The notes below the pieces were generated by a model, which saw nothing but the letters and a program-made list of their open reading frames with translations, was not told where the DNA came from and searched no databases. Of a DNA stretch of 64,000 bases, positions 7,654-19,786 are shown piece by piece (within the stretch, counting starts at the first letter, position 1; the number at the start of each line of letters is the position of its first letter). Location: contig OZ025696.1 in the NCBI GenBank assembly GCA_964019335.1, positions 186,001-250,000 of the forward strand, given 5' to 3'. Position numbers and translations under genes: made by a program. The stretch comes from Diplonema japonicum. Lineage: Eukaryota > Euglenozoa > Diplonemea > Diplonemida > Diplonemidae.

Positions 7654-10097
7654 TCAGTTTAATACCTTTAAGCTGTGTAGCTTCCTTTTTGCCTCGCGTA
7701 ACGTCTTTTTCAGCTTACTCACATGATCCTCAAGTCTATCATCTTGAAGTTTCTTTCCCTCTTGCAACAACCATTCGATCTGTGGTGATAATGTCCTTTC
7801 AAAGTCCAGTACCTCTTCAAATAGGTCGGCAGTTGCATCATCATAAACAATAGCTGCATGACACTCCTTCCTCCTCTGCTCCTCGACTCTCTTCCTTTCT
7901 TCCTCCTCAAGGACCAACCTCTTCAACTCAGCGATTCTCCTCTGCTCCTCAAGGATCTCGTCCTTCGCTTCTTGTATTACTGCCTTCATCGCCTCCACAC
8001 GGCCCCGAACCGCCTCCGCCTTGTGGGCTGTGGGAACCTCGTCCTCGTCATCCAGGAAGTCAGCTTGGAAGGACAGGAGGTCGCTGGAGATGTTGTGGTC
8101 GACGAAGAGCTCCAGGAGGTCCTCTGTGAGGCGGAGCTCCTTCGTCAGAGCCCCTTGAGGGAGGTTCAGGACACGCTCCAGCTGCGGCTTCACCTGCAAA
8201 ACGCACACCCCGAACAGTGTTGCTTCCATCTGCATCGACCTGTTTTGTTTTGATTTGATTTGAATTTAACTTGTTTGTTCTTTTCTTTGAAAATTAAATT
8301 AAACAAAAACCTGTAAGCCTTTGCAAAGCGCTGCTGCTCAGGTGACAAGGACTCGACTGCGTCTTCGAACTCCTTCGGTGTCGGGATCTGTTCCAGCTCG
8401 AGGGGAACCCGGAGTTCGTCCTTGTTTCGAACCAGGATCGCGTGCTCTGGGAGGAACAGGTCCCTGCCCCCGATCCGACCGATTGCGAGGACGAACCCGC
8501 TGAACTGCCTCGCCCGCGCCACCAGCTCCAAGGGACGACCCGCCTCCTCCGTCGAGAAGCGGTGCCGCACGTACGCGTGCACGAACCGTTCCCCGCCGAA
8601 CGACACCTCTGCCGCCGCGTTCAAGGCAAACCGCATCCTGCCTGTGCTGATTCTCCTTCCCGAAAGGGAAAGGCACCGCGCTGTCGTCATCACAGGAACC
8701 GAGCCTTCCTCCACCGCCACCACCCCCTCGGGGTCGTGCCCGTCCCGCCTCACCGCATAGCAGAACTCCCGCGGTGCCACCTCTTCCAAGAAGAGCTTCC
8801 GGTTGTGGAACCGCATGTATCGCCCAAAGTCCTCCGAGGTCACCTCCCGCCCGAGCGCCGCCACCAGCTGCCTCATCAGCATTCCCTCCACGAAGTCTAG
8901 CCCCGTCTCCGTCCACTCCGCCACCTCTTCAACGTGTCGCAAGACCGCCACGAGAACCCCTTCTGTTTTTGAGACGAGTCCCCCTTCCCCACCACCGAAG
9001 GCCTTCTCCACCCCTCCAGTCCACTCCTGCAGGCTCCTCGCCTCTTCCTCGAGGAATGCCTCCAGGTCCGACCACCCGAGAACCCTCCCAGTGAGGTCGT
9101 CAGCCTCTGTCGTTGTTGTTGCTGTTGTTGTTGTTGCCGTTGCTGCTGCTACAGTTGCAGCATCGGGGGGGGACACCAAAGCGAGACTCCTGCTTGAGGT
9201 CTTCTTCTTCTCCATCTCTCTCAAGAGGGGTTCCTCCCTCCTCAACTGCTCCACTTGCTTTGCCACTTGAAGGATGGGAAGAACAGGAACGAAGACCCTC
9301 TCGCTTGTGGTCTGAAGAAGGGTGAGGTCCAACCCGTGTTCAGGCTCGACTGGGAAGACATCCTCCTCGAAATAGACCCTCACAGACTTGCACCACCGCG
9401 ACAGCTCGCTAAAGAAGGAAAGGGCCCCCTCCACCGCAGTGTTCCTCCTCGGGGTGTAACAGCCTGCCGCGTTCCTGTCGATCCCAAACTCCACCTCCAA
9501 GTCCCCGTTCACCTGTTCCAGAAGCCAGCTCACGTCCACATCCAACGCGTCCTGCACACTCCGCGAGGGACGAGGCGACTCCTCACACAGCGTCTTCACC
9601 TTCGCCGCCCCCTTCCCCTCTCGCAAGATCCTCTTCTTCGCCTGCCGGTCTGTCCCGCCAAAAGCCCGCAGCTCCCACCTTCCCTCCACGTCCCAGAAGT
9701 GCTCCTCCACCGTTGTCACAGTCTTCGTCTTCATCTTCAGCAGCCCTGCCACCACTCCCGCCTTCACCGTGCTAGCTCCCTCCACCTCCCGCCTCGTCTT
9801 TCTGTCAAACGTGCACTTCTCTTCTCTCCACAGCGACAGAATCACACGCCTCTCCTTGCTCCACTCCTTCAGCTCCCTCAAACCCTCCCTCTGTAGCCCC
9901 AGCTGCTGCAGGGAGTTCAGGGCCGCCCCGCAAGCCCCGCGCACCATGAACTCCGCAAGGGCGTACTTGTCGCCGTACGAGTGAGGCACATCGCTCCCAA
10001 AACCCACCGCTCGGTTCTGTGCCAGCACCCGCTCCACGCACCGCAGGCCCCGAAGCACCTTCGACCGCACAAGCTCCTCCTCAAGGTATGAGGGCAT
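7654..10097 (-). CDS. A1: large conserved protein of unknown function (two exons)
   Basis: Exon 1 8311-10097, intron 8240-8310 (71 bp, GTTTTT...AACAG), exon 2 7654-8239; 790 residues. The junction rebuilds SPEQQRFAKAYRSMQ followed by an FGVCVLQVKPQLE segment. From memory, this block also occurs in large uncharacterised proteins of other protists. I chose the start MPSYLEEE because A1-A3 are identical from there and diverge upstream. The N-terminal ~600 residues are mostly helical with a Thr-rich run coded by GTT/GTC-type repeats. Exon 2 continues into a Glu/Arg coiled coil. Uniquely in A1, the protein ends with a different ~85-residue tail (ending KLHSLKVLN) instead of the terminal domain of A2-A4. 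No signal peptide or membrane segment. Function unknown. Confidence 0.8.
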
Positions 10098-10791
10098 CTT
10101 CTTTACTAAACTGTATTGTTTATGACCAACGAATGCCTCATGTTGACCTCGACTACACATGTTGACCTCGACTATTTGATACATAAAGGTCCACACCAAT
10201 ACTAAGAAGTCTTCAGATACCTCACGGCTTTGAGCTAACGTTTGCGATAGATGTGTTCTCTGATGCCCAGCAGGGAGCACGATCTTACACAACGCACTTA
10301 TTTCTGTTTAGTAAGTACTATTTTCTGAGTCACAACCCCCCCGCAAACGCCAACAGTGCTTATTTACAAGTCTCTTGCCAAAACCACTTTTTTTTTAAGT
10401 GGAGGGGGGCTGCCCATGTTCCGTTCTTTGGTCACAGTAGGAAAATAGCTATAGTTCTTTGTTCCGGGTTATGCTCGTTCATGGGAACTAGGTGACGTTT
10501 AACCTTCTCCAAAAACTTTCAACTTACAATCTAAACGACATTCGTTTGGATCCGTAATACTCGAGTTGCTGGTGGTGTATAGTGAGGAAATCCTTGCAGT
10601 GTTGTCAATTGTTGAGTATTTATAAAATATAGGCATATACTAGGTTACGTTAAAAACTAAAGGGGGGGGAGGGCTTGAATTAGCACTCAATCTTCATTGT
10701 TTTTCTTTTTGGTGTAATGTGGCTAGGGAGATGTTTTTCTTTTTCTTTTTCTTTCTCACCTTCAATCTAGAGAGTTGTTGTGGTATGGAGC
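10098..10791. other. spacer between A1 and A2
   Basis: About 690 bases with no convincing gene. In-frame extension of A1 into this spacer (to 10292) is not conserved in A2 or A3. Near 10,675-10,790 it carries the AATTAGCACTCAA motif and the pyrimidine-rich tail shared with the 3' flanks of A3 and A4. Confidence 0.5.
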
Positions 10792-13766
10792 TCACGACCG
10801 CATGAGCTTCGGGGAGTAGGTGTCGAGCCTGTGGAGGTGGTTGTCCTTTATGAGTGAGGATGGGTGGGCATCGTGGACGACAGAGGCGGCGATCAGGGTG
10901 GATCGTTCCACCTTCTCCACGGGGTTCACACTGCGCTGTACCACTGTGTCCATGAGCGTCAGGTCGAAGCAGTGTGTTGCCGCCACCACCACGTGCAGTG
11001 AAGCCTCCTCCACGGGCAGTGCCCCAGACCGCGTCAGCGAATCCAGCAGGTCGAACGCTTTGTTCCGTTCCTCCTTCTGCCCCTCCCCGTCCAGCACCTG
11101 TTCCTCCGCAGGGCTCAGCAGCGTCTTCTGTCCCTTCCGTTTCCACTGTTTCCCTGTCTTTATGATCGTGGGCCGCAGGCAGTTGTCCTCGTCGAACTCC
11201 TTGTACCTCCCTTCCAGCTTTTCCGGCAGTTTGCTGATGTCTCCTTTCTCCTCACAAACATTCCCATTCATCCTCAGCTCTGACTCTTCCGGACTTACGG
11301 GATCGTCCGAATCTTGCGTTACTGGCTTTTGGCTTGCTTTAGATGTCGACCCTCGACCTTGCTTCTGCATAGTTTGCCCGCTCCTGTTCTCTCCGGCATT
11401 GCAATCATTTGTCTTGTTGTCCACCACGTCGACTGCCTCGCATTCTTTTACCGTTGTACATAACTCCGATGAACACTGAGCAACTTCAGGTGGTGATGGG
11501 ACAACGCAATACATCCATTCAGATGCCATGGCCAATTCTTCCTCTCGTCTCTTCCTTTCTTCCTCCTCACGCCTCCTTTCCTCTTCTTCCTTCAACCTCT
11601 TCAACTCAGCGATTCTCCTCTGCTCCTCAAGGATCTCGTCCTTCGCTTCTTGTATTACTGCCTTCATCGCCTCCACACGGCCCCGAACCGCCTCCACCTT
11701 GTGGGCTGTGGGAACCTCGTCCTCGTCATCCAGGAAGTCAGCTTGGAAGGACAGGAGGTCGCTGGAGATGTTGTGGTCGACGAAGAGCTCCAGGAGGTCC
11801 TCTGTGAGGCGGAGCTCCTTCGTCAGAGCCCCTTGAGGGAGGTTCAGGACACGCTCCAGCTGCGGCTTCACCTGCAAAACGCACACCCCGAACAGTGTTG
11901 CTTCCATCTGCATCGACCTGTTTTGTTTTGATTTGATTTGAATTTAACTTGTTTGTTCTTTTCTTTGAAAATTAAATTAAACAAAAACCTGTAAGCCTTT
12001 GCAAAGCGCTGCTGCTCAGGTGACAAGGACTCGACTGCGTCTTCGAACTCCTTCGGTGTCGGGATCTGTTCCAGCTCGAGGGGAACCCGGAGTTCGTCCT
12101 TGTTTCGAACCAGGATCGCGTGCTCTGGGAGGAACAGGTCCCTGCCCCCGATCCGACCGATTGCGAGGACGAACCCGCTGAACTGCCTCGCCCGCGCCAC
12201 CAGCTCCAAGGGACGACCCGCCTCCTCCGTCGAGAAGCGGTGCCGCACGTACGCGTGCACGAACCGTTCCCCGCCGAACGACACCTCTGCCGCCGCGTTC
12301 AAGGCAAACCGCATCCTGCCTGTGCTGATTCTCCTTCCCGAAAGGGAAAGGCACCGCGCTGTCGTCATCACAGGAACCGAGCCTTCCTCCACCGCCACCA
12401 CCCCCTCGGGGTCGTGCCCGTCCCGCCTCACCGCATAGCAGAACTCCCGCGGTGCCACCTCTTCCAAGAAGAGCTTCCGGTTGTGGAACCGCATGTATCG
12501 CCCAAAGTCCTCCGAGGTCACCTCCCGCCCGAGCGCCGCCACCAGCTGCCTCATCAGCATTCCCTCCACGAAGTCTAGCCCCGTCTCCGTCCACTCCGCC
12601 ACCTCTTCAACGTGTCGCAAGACCGCCACGAGAACCCCTTCTGTTTTTGAGACGAGTCCCCCTTCCCCACCACCGAAGGCCTTCTCCACCCCTCCAGTCC
12701 ACTCCTGCAGGCTCCTCGCCTCTTCCTCGAGGAATGCCTCCAGGTCCGACCACCCGAGAACCCTCCCAGTGAGGTCGTCAGCCTCTGTCGTTGTTGTTGT
12801 TGTTGCCGTTGCTGCTACAGTTGCGGCATCGGGAGGGGACACCAATGCTAGCTTCTCAGATAAATCTTTTTTCTTCCTCTCGTTCAAGAAAAGCAACAAT
12901 TCACTTTCTCTCCTCAACTGCTCCACTTGCTTTGCCACTTGAAGGATGGGAAGAATAGGAACGAAGACCCTCTCGCTTGTGGTCTGAAGAAGGGTGAGGT
13001 CCAACCCGTGTTCAGGCTCGACTGGGAAGACATCCTCCTCGAAATAGACCCTCACAGACTTGCACCACCGCGACAGCTCGCTGAAGAAGGAAAGGGCCCC
13101 CTCCACCGCAGTGTTCCTCCTCGGGGTGTAACAGCCTGCCGCATTCCTGTCGATCCCAAACTCCACCTCCAAGTCCCCGTTCACCTGTTCCAGAAGCCAG
13201 CTCACGTCCACATCCAACGCGTCCTGCACACTCCGCGAGGGACGAGGCGACTCCTCACACAGCGTCTTCACCTTCGCCGCCCCCTTCCCCTCTCGCAAGA
13301 TCCTCTTCTTCGCCTGCCGGTCTGTCCCGCCAAAAGCCCGCAGCTCCCACCTTCCCTCCACGTCCCAGAAGTGCTCCTCCACCGTTGTCACAGTCTTCGT
13401 CTTCATCCTTAATAGCCCCATGATGCCAACAGCTGAACCTTTCTTCTCTTCCACCTCCCGGCTCGTCTTTCTGTCAAACGTGCACTTCTCCTCCCTGCAC
13501 AGCGACAGAATCACACGCCTCTCCTTGCTCCACTCCTTCAGCTCCCTCAAACCCTCCCTCTGTAGCCCCAGCTGCTGCAGGGAGTTCAGGGCCGCCCCGC
13601 AAGCCCCGCGCACCATGAACTCCGCAAGGGCGTACTTGTCGCCGTACGAGTGAGGCACATCGCTCCCAAAACCCACCGCTCGGTTCTGTGCCAACACCCG
13701 CTCCACGCACCGCAGGCCCCGAAGCACCTTCGACCGCACAAGCTCTTCCTCAAGGTATGAGGGCAT
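10792..13766 (-). CDS. A2: large conserved protein of unknown function (two exons)
   Basis: Exon 1 11989-13766, intron 11918-11988 (same 71-bp intron as A1 and A3), exon 2 10792-11917; 967 residues. Exon 1 is nearly identical to A1/A3 except for two short patches: after KCTFDRKTSREVE (EKKGSAVGIMGLLR here) and just before LALVSPPDAATVA. After the Glu/Arg coiled coil there is a unique ~110-residue linker (starting near ELAMASEWMYCVVPSPP, with SDDPVSPEESELR). The shared ~150-residue terminal domain follows (THCFDLTLMDTV, YSPKLMRS). Patchwise differences inside near-identical sequence suggest gene conversion. Function unknown; probably cytosolic. Confidence 0.8.
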
Positions 13767-14717
13767 CTTGCCCTGATTTGAATTGTAAAAATGCACAGTA
13801 AATCTCTTAATTTTGTCAAGGTCCTGGAAAAAGAGTCCCTCCTTTTTTCTAGTATTTTATTTTTTCATGCCACCTTTCCTTATCGCCTAGGCCTGGGAAG
13901 GATAAGATTGGAAACAGGCGTCTATCCCTACACAGCAACGCTAGACAAGGTGGGTATCAGTAAGGCCTACTTGGTAGGGACTATAAGGTGCGCAAGACAC
14001 AGAACAGAGGTTTCCATGACTTTTATAAGCACAAAACAACACTTATGCAGCGCGGCGTACGAAATCTTTCGCACGAAATGTCAACACAGCAAAACAAAAA
14101 ACAAAAAAGGACGGTTAGAAGAAAAAAAACTAGAGAGAGCGTTGCAGCATTTCTTTTGAAAAGCTGCAAACAAAGCAAAGCACTATTTGAAAAATATTCA
14201 ATCGTTTTAAAAGCAAACACGGAAGCTTATTTTCCATGGTGCCCATCCTGGTTGACACAATTCATGATGCCCACAGTAGTAGCTTGCGTACACATGAGGT
14301 TGGTGTTGCTTTATCCACCTTTACACTTCTCTTATTTTTCTCGTTCCCCCCCCCCCCCCCCTCCCCTCCCTTCTATTCTACTCGAAGACCCATGTACACT
14401 TTTCAGCAAGTATGGAAGAAAGATAAAAAAAAGGAAAATAGGTCTGCAACGTTGAGGGTAAGGCAGGCAAACACCTGCCCCTTGCCAGCACGACTGCATA
14501 AACTTCGGGGGGGTAGGCGGCGAGCCTGTAGAGTTGGTAGGCATCCGAACAATCGACGTTCCTTTTCTTTATTGTTTTTTTGGTGCAATGTGGCTAGGGA
14601 GATGTTTCTCTTTTCTTTTCTTTTCTTTTTCTTTTTCTTTTTCTTTTTCTTTTTCTTTTCTTTTCTTTTTCTTTTTCTTTCTCACCTTCAATCTAGAGAG
14701 TTGTTGTGGTATGGAGC
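13767..14717. other. spacer between A2 and A3 with pyrimidine microsatellite
   Basis: No gene seen. Contains another degenerate A-family 3'-end fragment at about 14486-14540 (minus strand) and a TTTTC/TTTTTC microsatellite at about 14603-14684. The tail GAGAGTTGTTGTGGTATGGA just before the A3 stop is the same as in A2 and A4, so the duplicated unit includes this flank. Confidence 0.55.
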
Positions 14718-17700
14718 TCACGACCGCATGAGCTTCGGGGAGTAAGTGTCGAGCCTGTGGAGGTGGCTGTCCTTTATGAGTGAGGATGGGTGGGCATCGT
14801 GGACGACAGAGGCGGCGATCAGGGTGGATCGTTCCACCTTCTCCACGGGGTTCACACTGCGCTGTACCACTGTGTCCATGAGCGTCAGGTCGAAGCAGTG
14901 TGTTGCCGCCACCACCACGTGCAGTGAAGCCTCCTCCACGGGCAGTGCCCCAGACCGCGTCAGCGAATCCAGCAGGTCGAACGCTTTGTTCCGTTCCTCC
15001 TTCTGCCCCTCCCCGTCCAGCACCTGTTCCTCCGCAGGGCTCAGCAGCGCCTTCTGTCCCTTCCGTTTCCACTGTTTCCCTGTCTTTATGATCGTGGGCC
15101 GCAGGCAGTTGTCCTCGTCGAACTCCTTGTATTTCTCTTCCAGCTTCTCTGGCAGCTTGCTGATGTCTCCTTCCTCTTCATAAACAATCTCTCTTCCCTC
15201 TTCTCTTTTTCCCTCCTCCTCGTGCTTTTCTTCTTCTTGTTGCTCTGTTTTCTCAGAATCCTTGGCTTCCGTTTCAACTGCCTCTGCTGTGTCCTGTGCA
15301 TCCATCTTCTCGGTATGCTGTTCCTCATTCTTTTGTTCTGTCTTCTCCGCTACTGTTTCAACTGCCACTGGTCCACATGATTCAACTGCCTCAAGATGTG
15401 CACCATCAGATGGATTCTTCCCTCCCGTGCTGCTGCTGAAGAAGTTGGGAAGACCAAAGCCTTTTTTCTTCACCTTCTTAGCTTGCTTATAGAAGGTCTT
15501 CGACTGTACTGAAAGATCTTCGCACGCATTCATACAGTCTATCATCTCAGACCTTTCTAGCATTTGGTCTATGTTCTGCATCATTGTGTCGCGAACTTCT
15601 TGCAGTTCACGCGTTATCCTTTCCACTTTTGCAACCTCATCGACTCTCTGCCTTTCTTCTTCCTCTCGTCTCTTCCTTTCTTCCTCCTCACGCCTCCTTT
15701 CCTCTTCTTCCTTCAACCTCTTCAACTCAGCGATTCTCCTCTGCTCCTCAAGGATCTCGTCCTTCGCTTCTTGTATTACTGCCTTCATCGCCTCCACACG
15801 GCCCCGAACCGCCTCCACCTTGTGGGCTGTGGGAACCTCGTCCTCGTCATCCAGGAAGTCAGCTTGGAAGGACAGGAGGTCGCTGGAGATGTTGTGGTCG
15901 ACGAAGAGCTCCAGGAGGTCCTCTGTGAGGCGGAGCTCCTTCGTCAGAGCCCCTTGAGGGAGGTTCAGGACACGCTCCAGCTGCGGCTTCACCTGCAAAA
16001 CGCACACCCCGAACAGTGTTGCTTCCATCTGCATCGACCTGTTTTGTTTTGATTTGATTTGAATTTAACTTGTTTGTTCTTTTCTTTGAAAATTAAATTA
16101 AACAAAAACCTGTAAGCCTTTGCAAAGCGCTGCTGCTCAGGTGACAAGGACTCGACTGCGTCTTCGAACTCCTTCGGTGTCGGGATCTGTTCCAGCTCGA
16201 GGGGAACCCGGAGTTCGTCCTTGTTTCGAACCAGGATCGCGTGCTCTGGGAGGAACAGGTCCCTGCCCCCGATCCGACCGATTGCGAGGACGAACCCGCT
16301 GAACTGCCTCGCCCGCGCCACCAGCTCCAAGGGACGACCCGCCTCCTCCGTCGAGAAGCGGTGCCGCACGTACGCGTGCACGAACCGTTCCCCGCCGAAC
16401 GACACCTCTGCCGCCGCGTTCAAGGCAAACCGCATCCTGCCTGTGCTGATTCTCCTTCCCGAAAGGGAAAGGCACCGCGCTGTCGTCATCACAGGAACCG
16501 AGCCTTCCTCCACCGCCACCACCCCCTCGGGGTCGTGCCCGTCCCGCCTCACCGCATAGCAGAACTCCCGCGGTGCCACCTCTTCCAAGAAGAGCTTCCG
16601 GTTGTGGAACCGCATGTATCGCCCAAAGTCCTCCGAGGTCACCTCCCGCCCGAGCGCCGCCACCAGCTGCCTCATCAGCATTCCCTCCACGAAGTCTAGC
16701 CCCGTCTCCGTCCACTCCGCCACCTCTTCAACGTGTCGCAAGACCGCCACGAGAACCCCTTCTGTTTTTGAGACGAGTCCCCCTTCCCCACCACCGAAGG
16801 CCTTCTCCACCCCTCCAGTCCACTCCTGCAGGCTCCTCGCCTCTTCCTCGAGGAATGCCTCCAGGTCCGACCACCCGAGAACCCTCCCAGTGAGGTCGTC
16901 AGCCTCTGTCGTTGTTGTTGCTGTTGTTGTTGTTGCCGTTGCTGCTGCTACAGTTGCAGCATCGGGGGGGGACACCAAAGCGAGACTCCTGCTTGAGGTC
17001 TTCTTCTTCTCCATCTCTCTCAAGAGGGGTTCCTCCCTCCTCAACTGCTCCACTTGCTTTGCCACTTGAAGGATGGGAAGAACAGGAACGAAGACCCTCT
17101 CGCTTGTGGTCTGAAGAAGGGTGAGGTCCAACCCGTGTTCAGGCTCGACTGGGAAGACATCCTCCTCGAAATAGACCCTCACAGACTTGCACCACCGCGA
17201 CAGCTCGCTAAAGAAGGAAAGGGCCCCCTCCACCGCAGTGTTCCTCCTCGGGGTGTAACAGCCTGCCGCGTTCCTGTCGATCCCAAACTCCACCTCCAAG
17301 TCCCCGTTCACCTGTTCCAGAAGCCAGCTCACGTCCACATCCAACGCGTCCTGCACACTCCGCGAGGGACGAGGCGACTCCTCACACAGCGTCTTCACCT
17401 TCGCCGCCCCCTTCCCCTCTCGCAAGATCCTCTTCTTCGCCTGCCGGTCTGTCCCGCCAAAAGCCCGCAGCTCCCACCTTCCCTCCACGTCCCAGAAGTG
17501 CTCCTCCACCGTTGTCACAGTCTTCGTCTTCATCTTCAGCAGCCCTGCCACCACTCCCGCCTTCACCGTGCTAGCTCCCTCCACCTCCCGCCTCGTCTTT
17601 CTGTCAAACGTGCACTTCTCTTCTCTCCACAGCGACAGAATCACACGCCTCTCCTTGCTCCACTCCTTCAGCTCCCTCAAACCCTCCCTCTGTAGCCCCA

Positions 17701-17896
17701 GCTGCTGCAGGGAGTTCAGGGCCGCCCCGCAAGCCCCGCGCACCATGAACTCCGCAAGGGCGTACTTGTCGCCGTACGAGTGAGGCACATCGCTCCCAAA
17801 ACCCACCGCTCGGTTCTGTGCCAGCACCCGCTCCACGCACCGCAGGCCCCGAAGCACCTTCGACCGCACAAGCTCCTCCTCAAGGTACGAGGGCAT
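14718..17896 (-). CDS. A3: large conserved protein of unknown function (two exons)
   Basis: Exon 1 16110-17896, intron 16039-16109, exon 2 14718-16038; 1035 residues, the longest copy. Exon 1 is nearly identical to A1, including both patches in which A2 differs. Exon 2 has a longer coiled coil (RITRELQEVRDTMMQNIDQM) and then a linker shared with A4, starting at CMNACEDLSVQSKTFYKQ. A very acidic Glu/Lys segment and the terminal domain ending YSPKLMRS follow. Thus A3 pairs A1's N-terminal exon with A4's C-terminal module. On the sense strand TTCAAATCAGGACAAG precedes the ATG, nearly the same as in A2, and could be a splice acceptor for a leader. Function unknown. Confidence 0.8.
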
Positions 17897-18342
17897 CTTG
17901 TCCTGATTTGAAGTTATGCGTCGTACGATGATAATGCTCAATATACTGTAAACTACTTAATTTTGTCAAGGAAGAAAAATGTCCCGGAAAGTTCGTCTCT
18001 TGATGTCTGCTTCCTCTTCACAAACATACCCTCACCTCTGGAGCACCTTCGACTGCATACCTATCCTCAAGGCGACATTGTGTAGTGTTCTTATTAGCTG
18101 GGAGATGAATACCAAGTATAGCTGAAGCTGTAAACGAAGAAGCAAATAATCCAAAGAAATGATCCCTTAAAATATCGCTGTATAAGCAAGCATTTACTTT
18201 TTTTTATTCACACTTTGTTAGAAGAGACATTGGAAAAAGGACATTCGTTCTCGCAGGCCGTTCGCCGACAACGACTCAGCGCTGTGTGCATTTGATTTCC
18301 TTTTTTTTTTTTTCTTTCTTTTTTTCTTACGGGTTTATATAT
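17897..18342. other. spacer downstream of ankyrin gene, upstream of A3
   Basis: About 445 bases. The first part resembles the flank upstream of A2 (TTAATTTTGTCAAGG). The rest contains nothing I can name. Confidence 0.4.
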
Positions 18343-19338
18343 TTACTGCAAACTACGGTATTTTGCGACGATTCTGGTGAGGAGTTCCAGGTCTGTGATT
18401 TTATCGCTTTTTGTAGACGCTGGAGCGGTTGGCTTGCTCCTTCGGTAGGTGGAGTTGGGGCCAAGCCAGAGCTCCTCGGGGATGTTTTCTTCAAAAAGGC
18501 GGCGGTGCAGTTGTTTTCTTTTTTCTTCAACGTAGGCCGTGTCGGCAGGTGAAAGGCCGAAGCTTAAAATGTGCCCCCGCAGGGGGGCGTCGCCCCCGGC
18601 ACGAATGAGCTCAACCATAGTCTCGAACTCCTGATGCTGTCTCGCGATCTCCGGCAAGCTCTTGTTCTTTGTGTAAGGATTAAAGGGAGCAACGGTAGCT
18701 CCCGCCTTCAACATGGCGGACACGTGCTCAGGTTTACGAATCAAGGCGAACTCAAGTAACGGGTAAGAAGCGTCGATTTGTTCAGTATTGGGGACAGGAG
18801 TAGACCAGTCGAATCCTTGCACCCCGATATCCATTATCATGTCTACCTCGTCATACATTTTTCCTCGCAGGGCCCAGTACAGGAATCTTTTCCGATCGGC
18901 AAGCGAGCATTTCAAGATATTCTTGCGTGTATTTTCGTTGGCCGGAGGGAGGCTACAGGCGGCCACTATGCTAACACGCCTTTTGGTCATAACGTTTGAC
19001 TTTATCGCCCCTGCTTCTATCAGCCTTTCCACCATTTTTGTTTCTCCCCTTCTTATAAGGGAAAGGAGCACTCCGTCCTGCCACAATACTGAAGACGCAT
19101 CGGCCCGAGCACCATGATCCAACATTATCTCGGCCATTTTTAAGAAGTTCTTCTGGATGGCGATTGAGAATAAAGTGTCGGTCTCGCGGCCCAACGAGTC
19201 GAAGCGTTTCTGATTAGGGTCGCATCGTTCCATTAAAAGCTTCTCCACCTGGTCGGTCGCGCCTTTGGTGACGCACCGCTCGAACAAAGGTGCTTTGATG
19301 TGTGTCAAACACAGCCGCCTTGAGACCTTGCGAAACAT
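18343..19338 (-). CDS. ankyrin-repeat protein
   Basis: 331 residues from the ATG at 19338 (MFRKVSRRL). I prefer it to the ATG at 19422 because the extra residues are Gly/Lys-rich translation of a purine spacer. Ankyrin-like units appear as repeated helix pairs with LLxxGA or MLDHGA turns: MAEIMLDHGARAD, MVERLIEAGAIK, VSAMLKAGATVAP and MVELIRAGGDAP. The IxAGAIKS signature is shared with the larger ankyrin protein at 23146-24969, so the two are probably related. The C-terminal ~60 residues are basic with no repeat. No membrane or signal segment; presumably a cytosolic binding protein. Confidence 0.75.
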   Translation of the reverse strand: MFRKVSRRLCLTHIKAPLFERCVTKGATDQVEKLLMERCDPNQKRFDSLGRETDTLFSIAIQKNFLKMAEIMLDHGARADASSVLWQDGVLLSLIRRGETKMVERLIEAGAIKSNVMTKRRVSIVAACSLPPANENTRKNILKCSLADRKRFLYWALRGKMYDEVDMIMDIGVQGFDWSTPVPNTEQIDASYPLLEFALIRKPEHVSAMLKAGATVAPFNPYTKNKSLPEIARQHQEFETMVELIRAGGDAPLRGHILSFGLSPADTAYVEEKRKQLHRRLFEENIPEELWLGPNSTYRRSKPTAPASTKSDKITDLELLTRIVAKYRSLQ

Positions 19339-19751
19339 CTTTTTTCCCCTCTTTTTTTTTCCCTCCCCCTCTTCTCTCCCCCCACCTCCCCAACCCTCGC
19401 GCTTTTGTAAAGTGTATTCCAAATAATTCTTTTTTCTTTTTGGAGCCCAAATAAAAACTTTATTCGGGCCCCCCCACCCTTTTTTTTTTTACACCTTTTT
19501 TTTGCTCGAACCAACTCCTGGCGGCAGAATAATAATGAAAGAAAAAGAAAAGGCGATGTTTAAAGGGCAAATCCCACTTGAGGACCACCCTTGGGGGAGG
19601 GGTCCATCCTTTGAAAAAAGAAAACTAGGAAAAGCACGCATTTCTTTTTTTTTTTTTTTGTTTTGTTTTTTTTGCGGTGTGAACTTTTCTATAAAGTTTG
19701 GGCGTTAAAAAAAAAAAAAGAAGAATGACTTTGGTTCGCTTCATAAACCGC

Positions 19752-19785
<34 letters not shown>
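19339..19785. other. homopolymer-rich spacer
   Basis: Long A, T and C runs between the ankyrin gene and element M4. No coding sequence recognised. Confidence 0.5.

Positions 19786-19786
<1 letters not shown>

Noticed and set aside
9110-9160. GTT/GCT trinucleotide run as an independent repeat
   Set aside because: It is in frame and codes the Thr/Ala-rich segment of A1 (also in A2 and A3).
10098-10292. N-terminal extension of A1
   Set aside because: A1-A3 are identical only from MPSYLEEE; the upstream residues differ in all three.
14603-14684. TTTTC tandem run considered as a CRISPR-like or satellite array
   Set aside because: Simple pyrimidine microsatellite without spacers; no CRISPR is expected in a eukaryotic nucleus.
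7858-17783. Many long plus-strand open frames over A1-A3
   Set aside because: They are shadows of the GC-biased minus-strand coding sequence and are copied with it.
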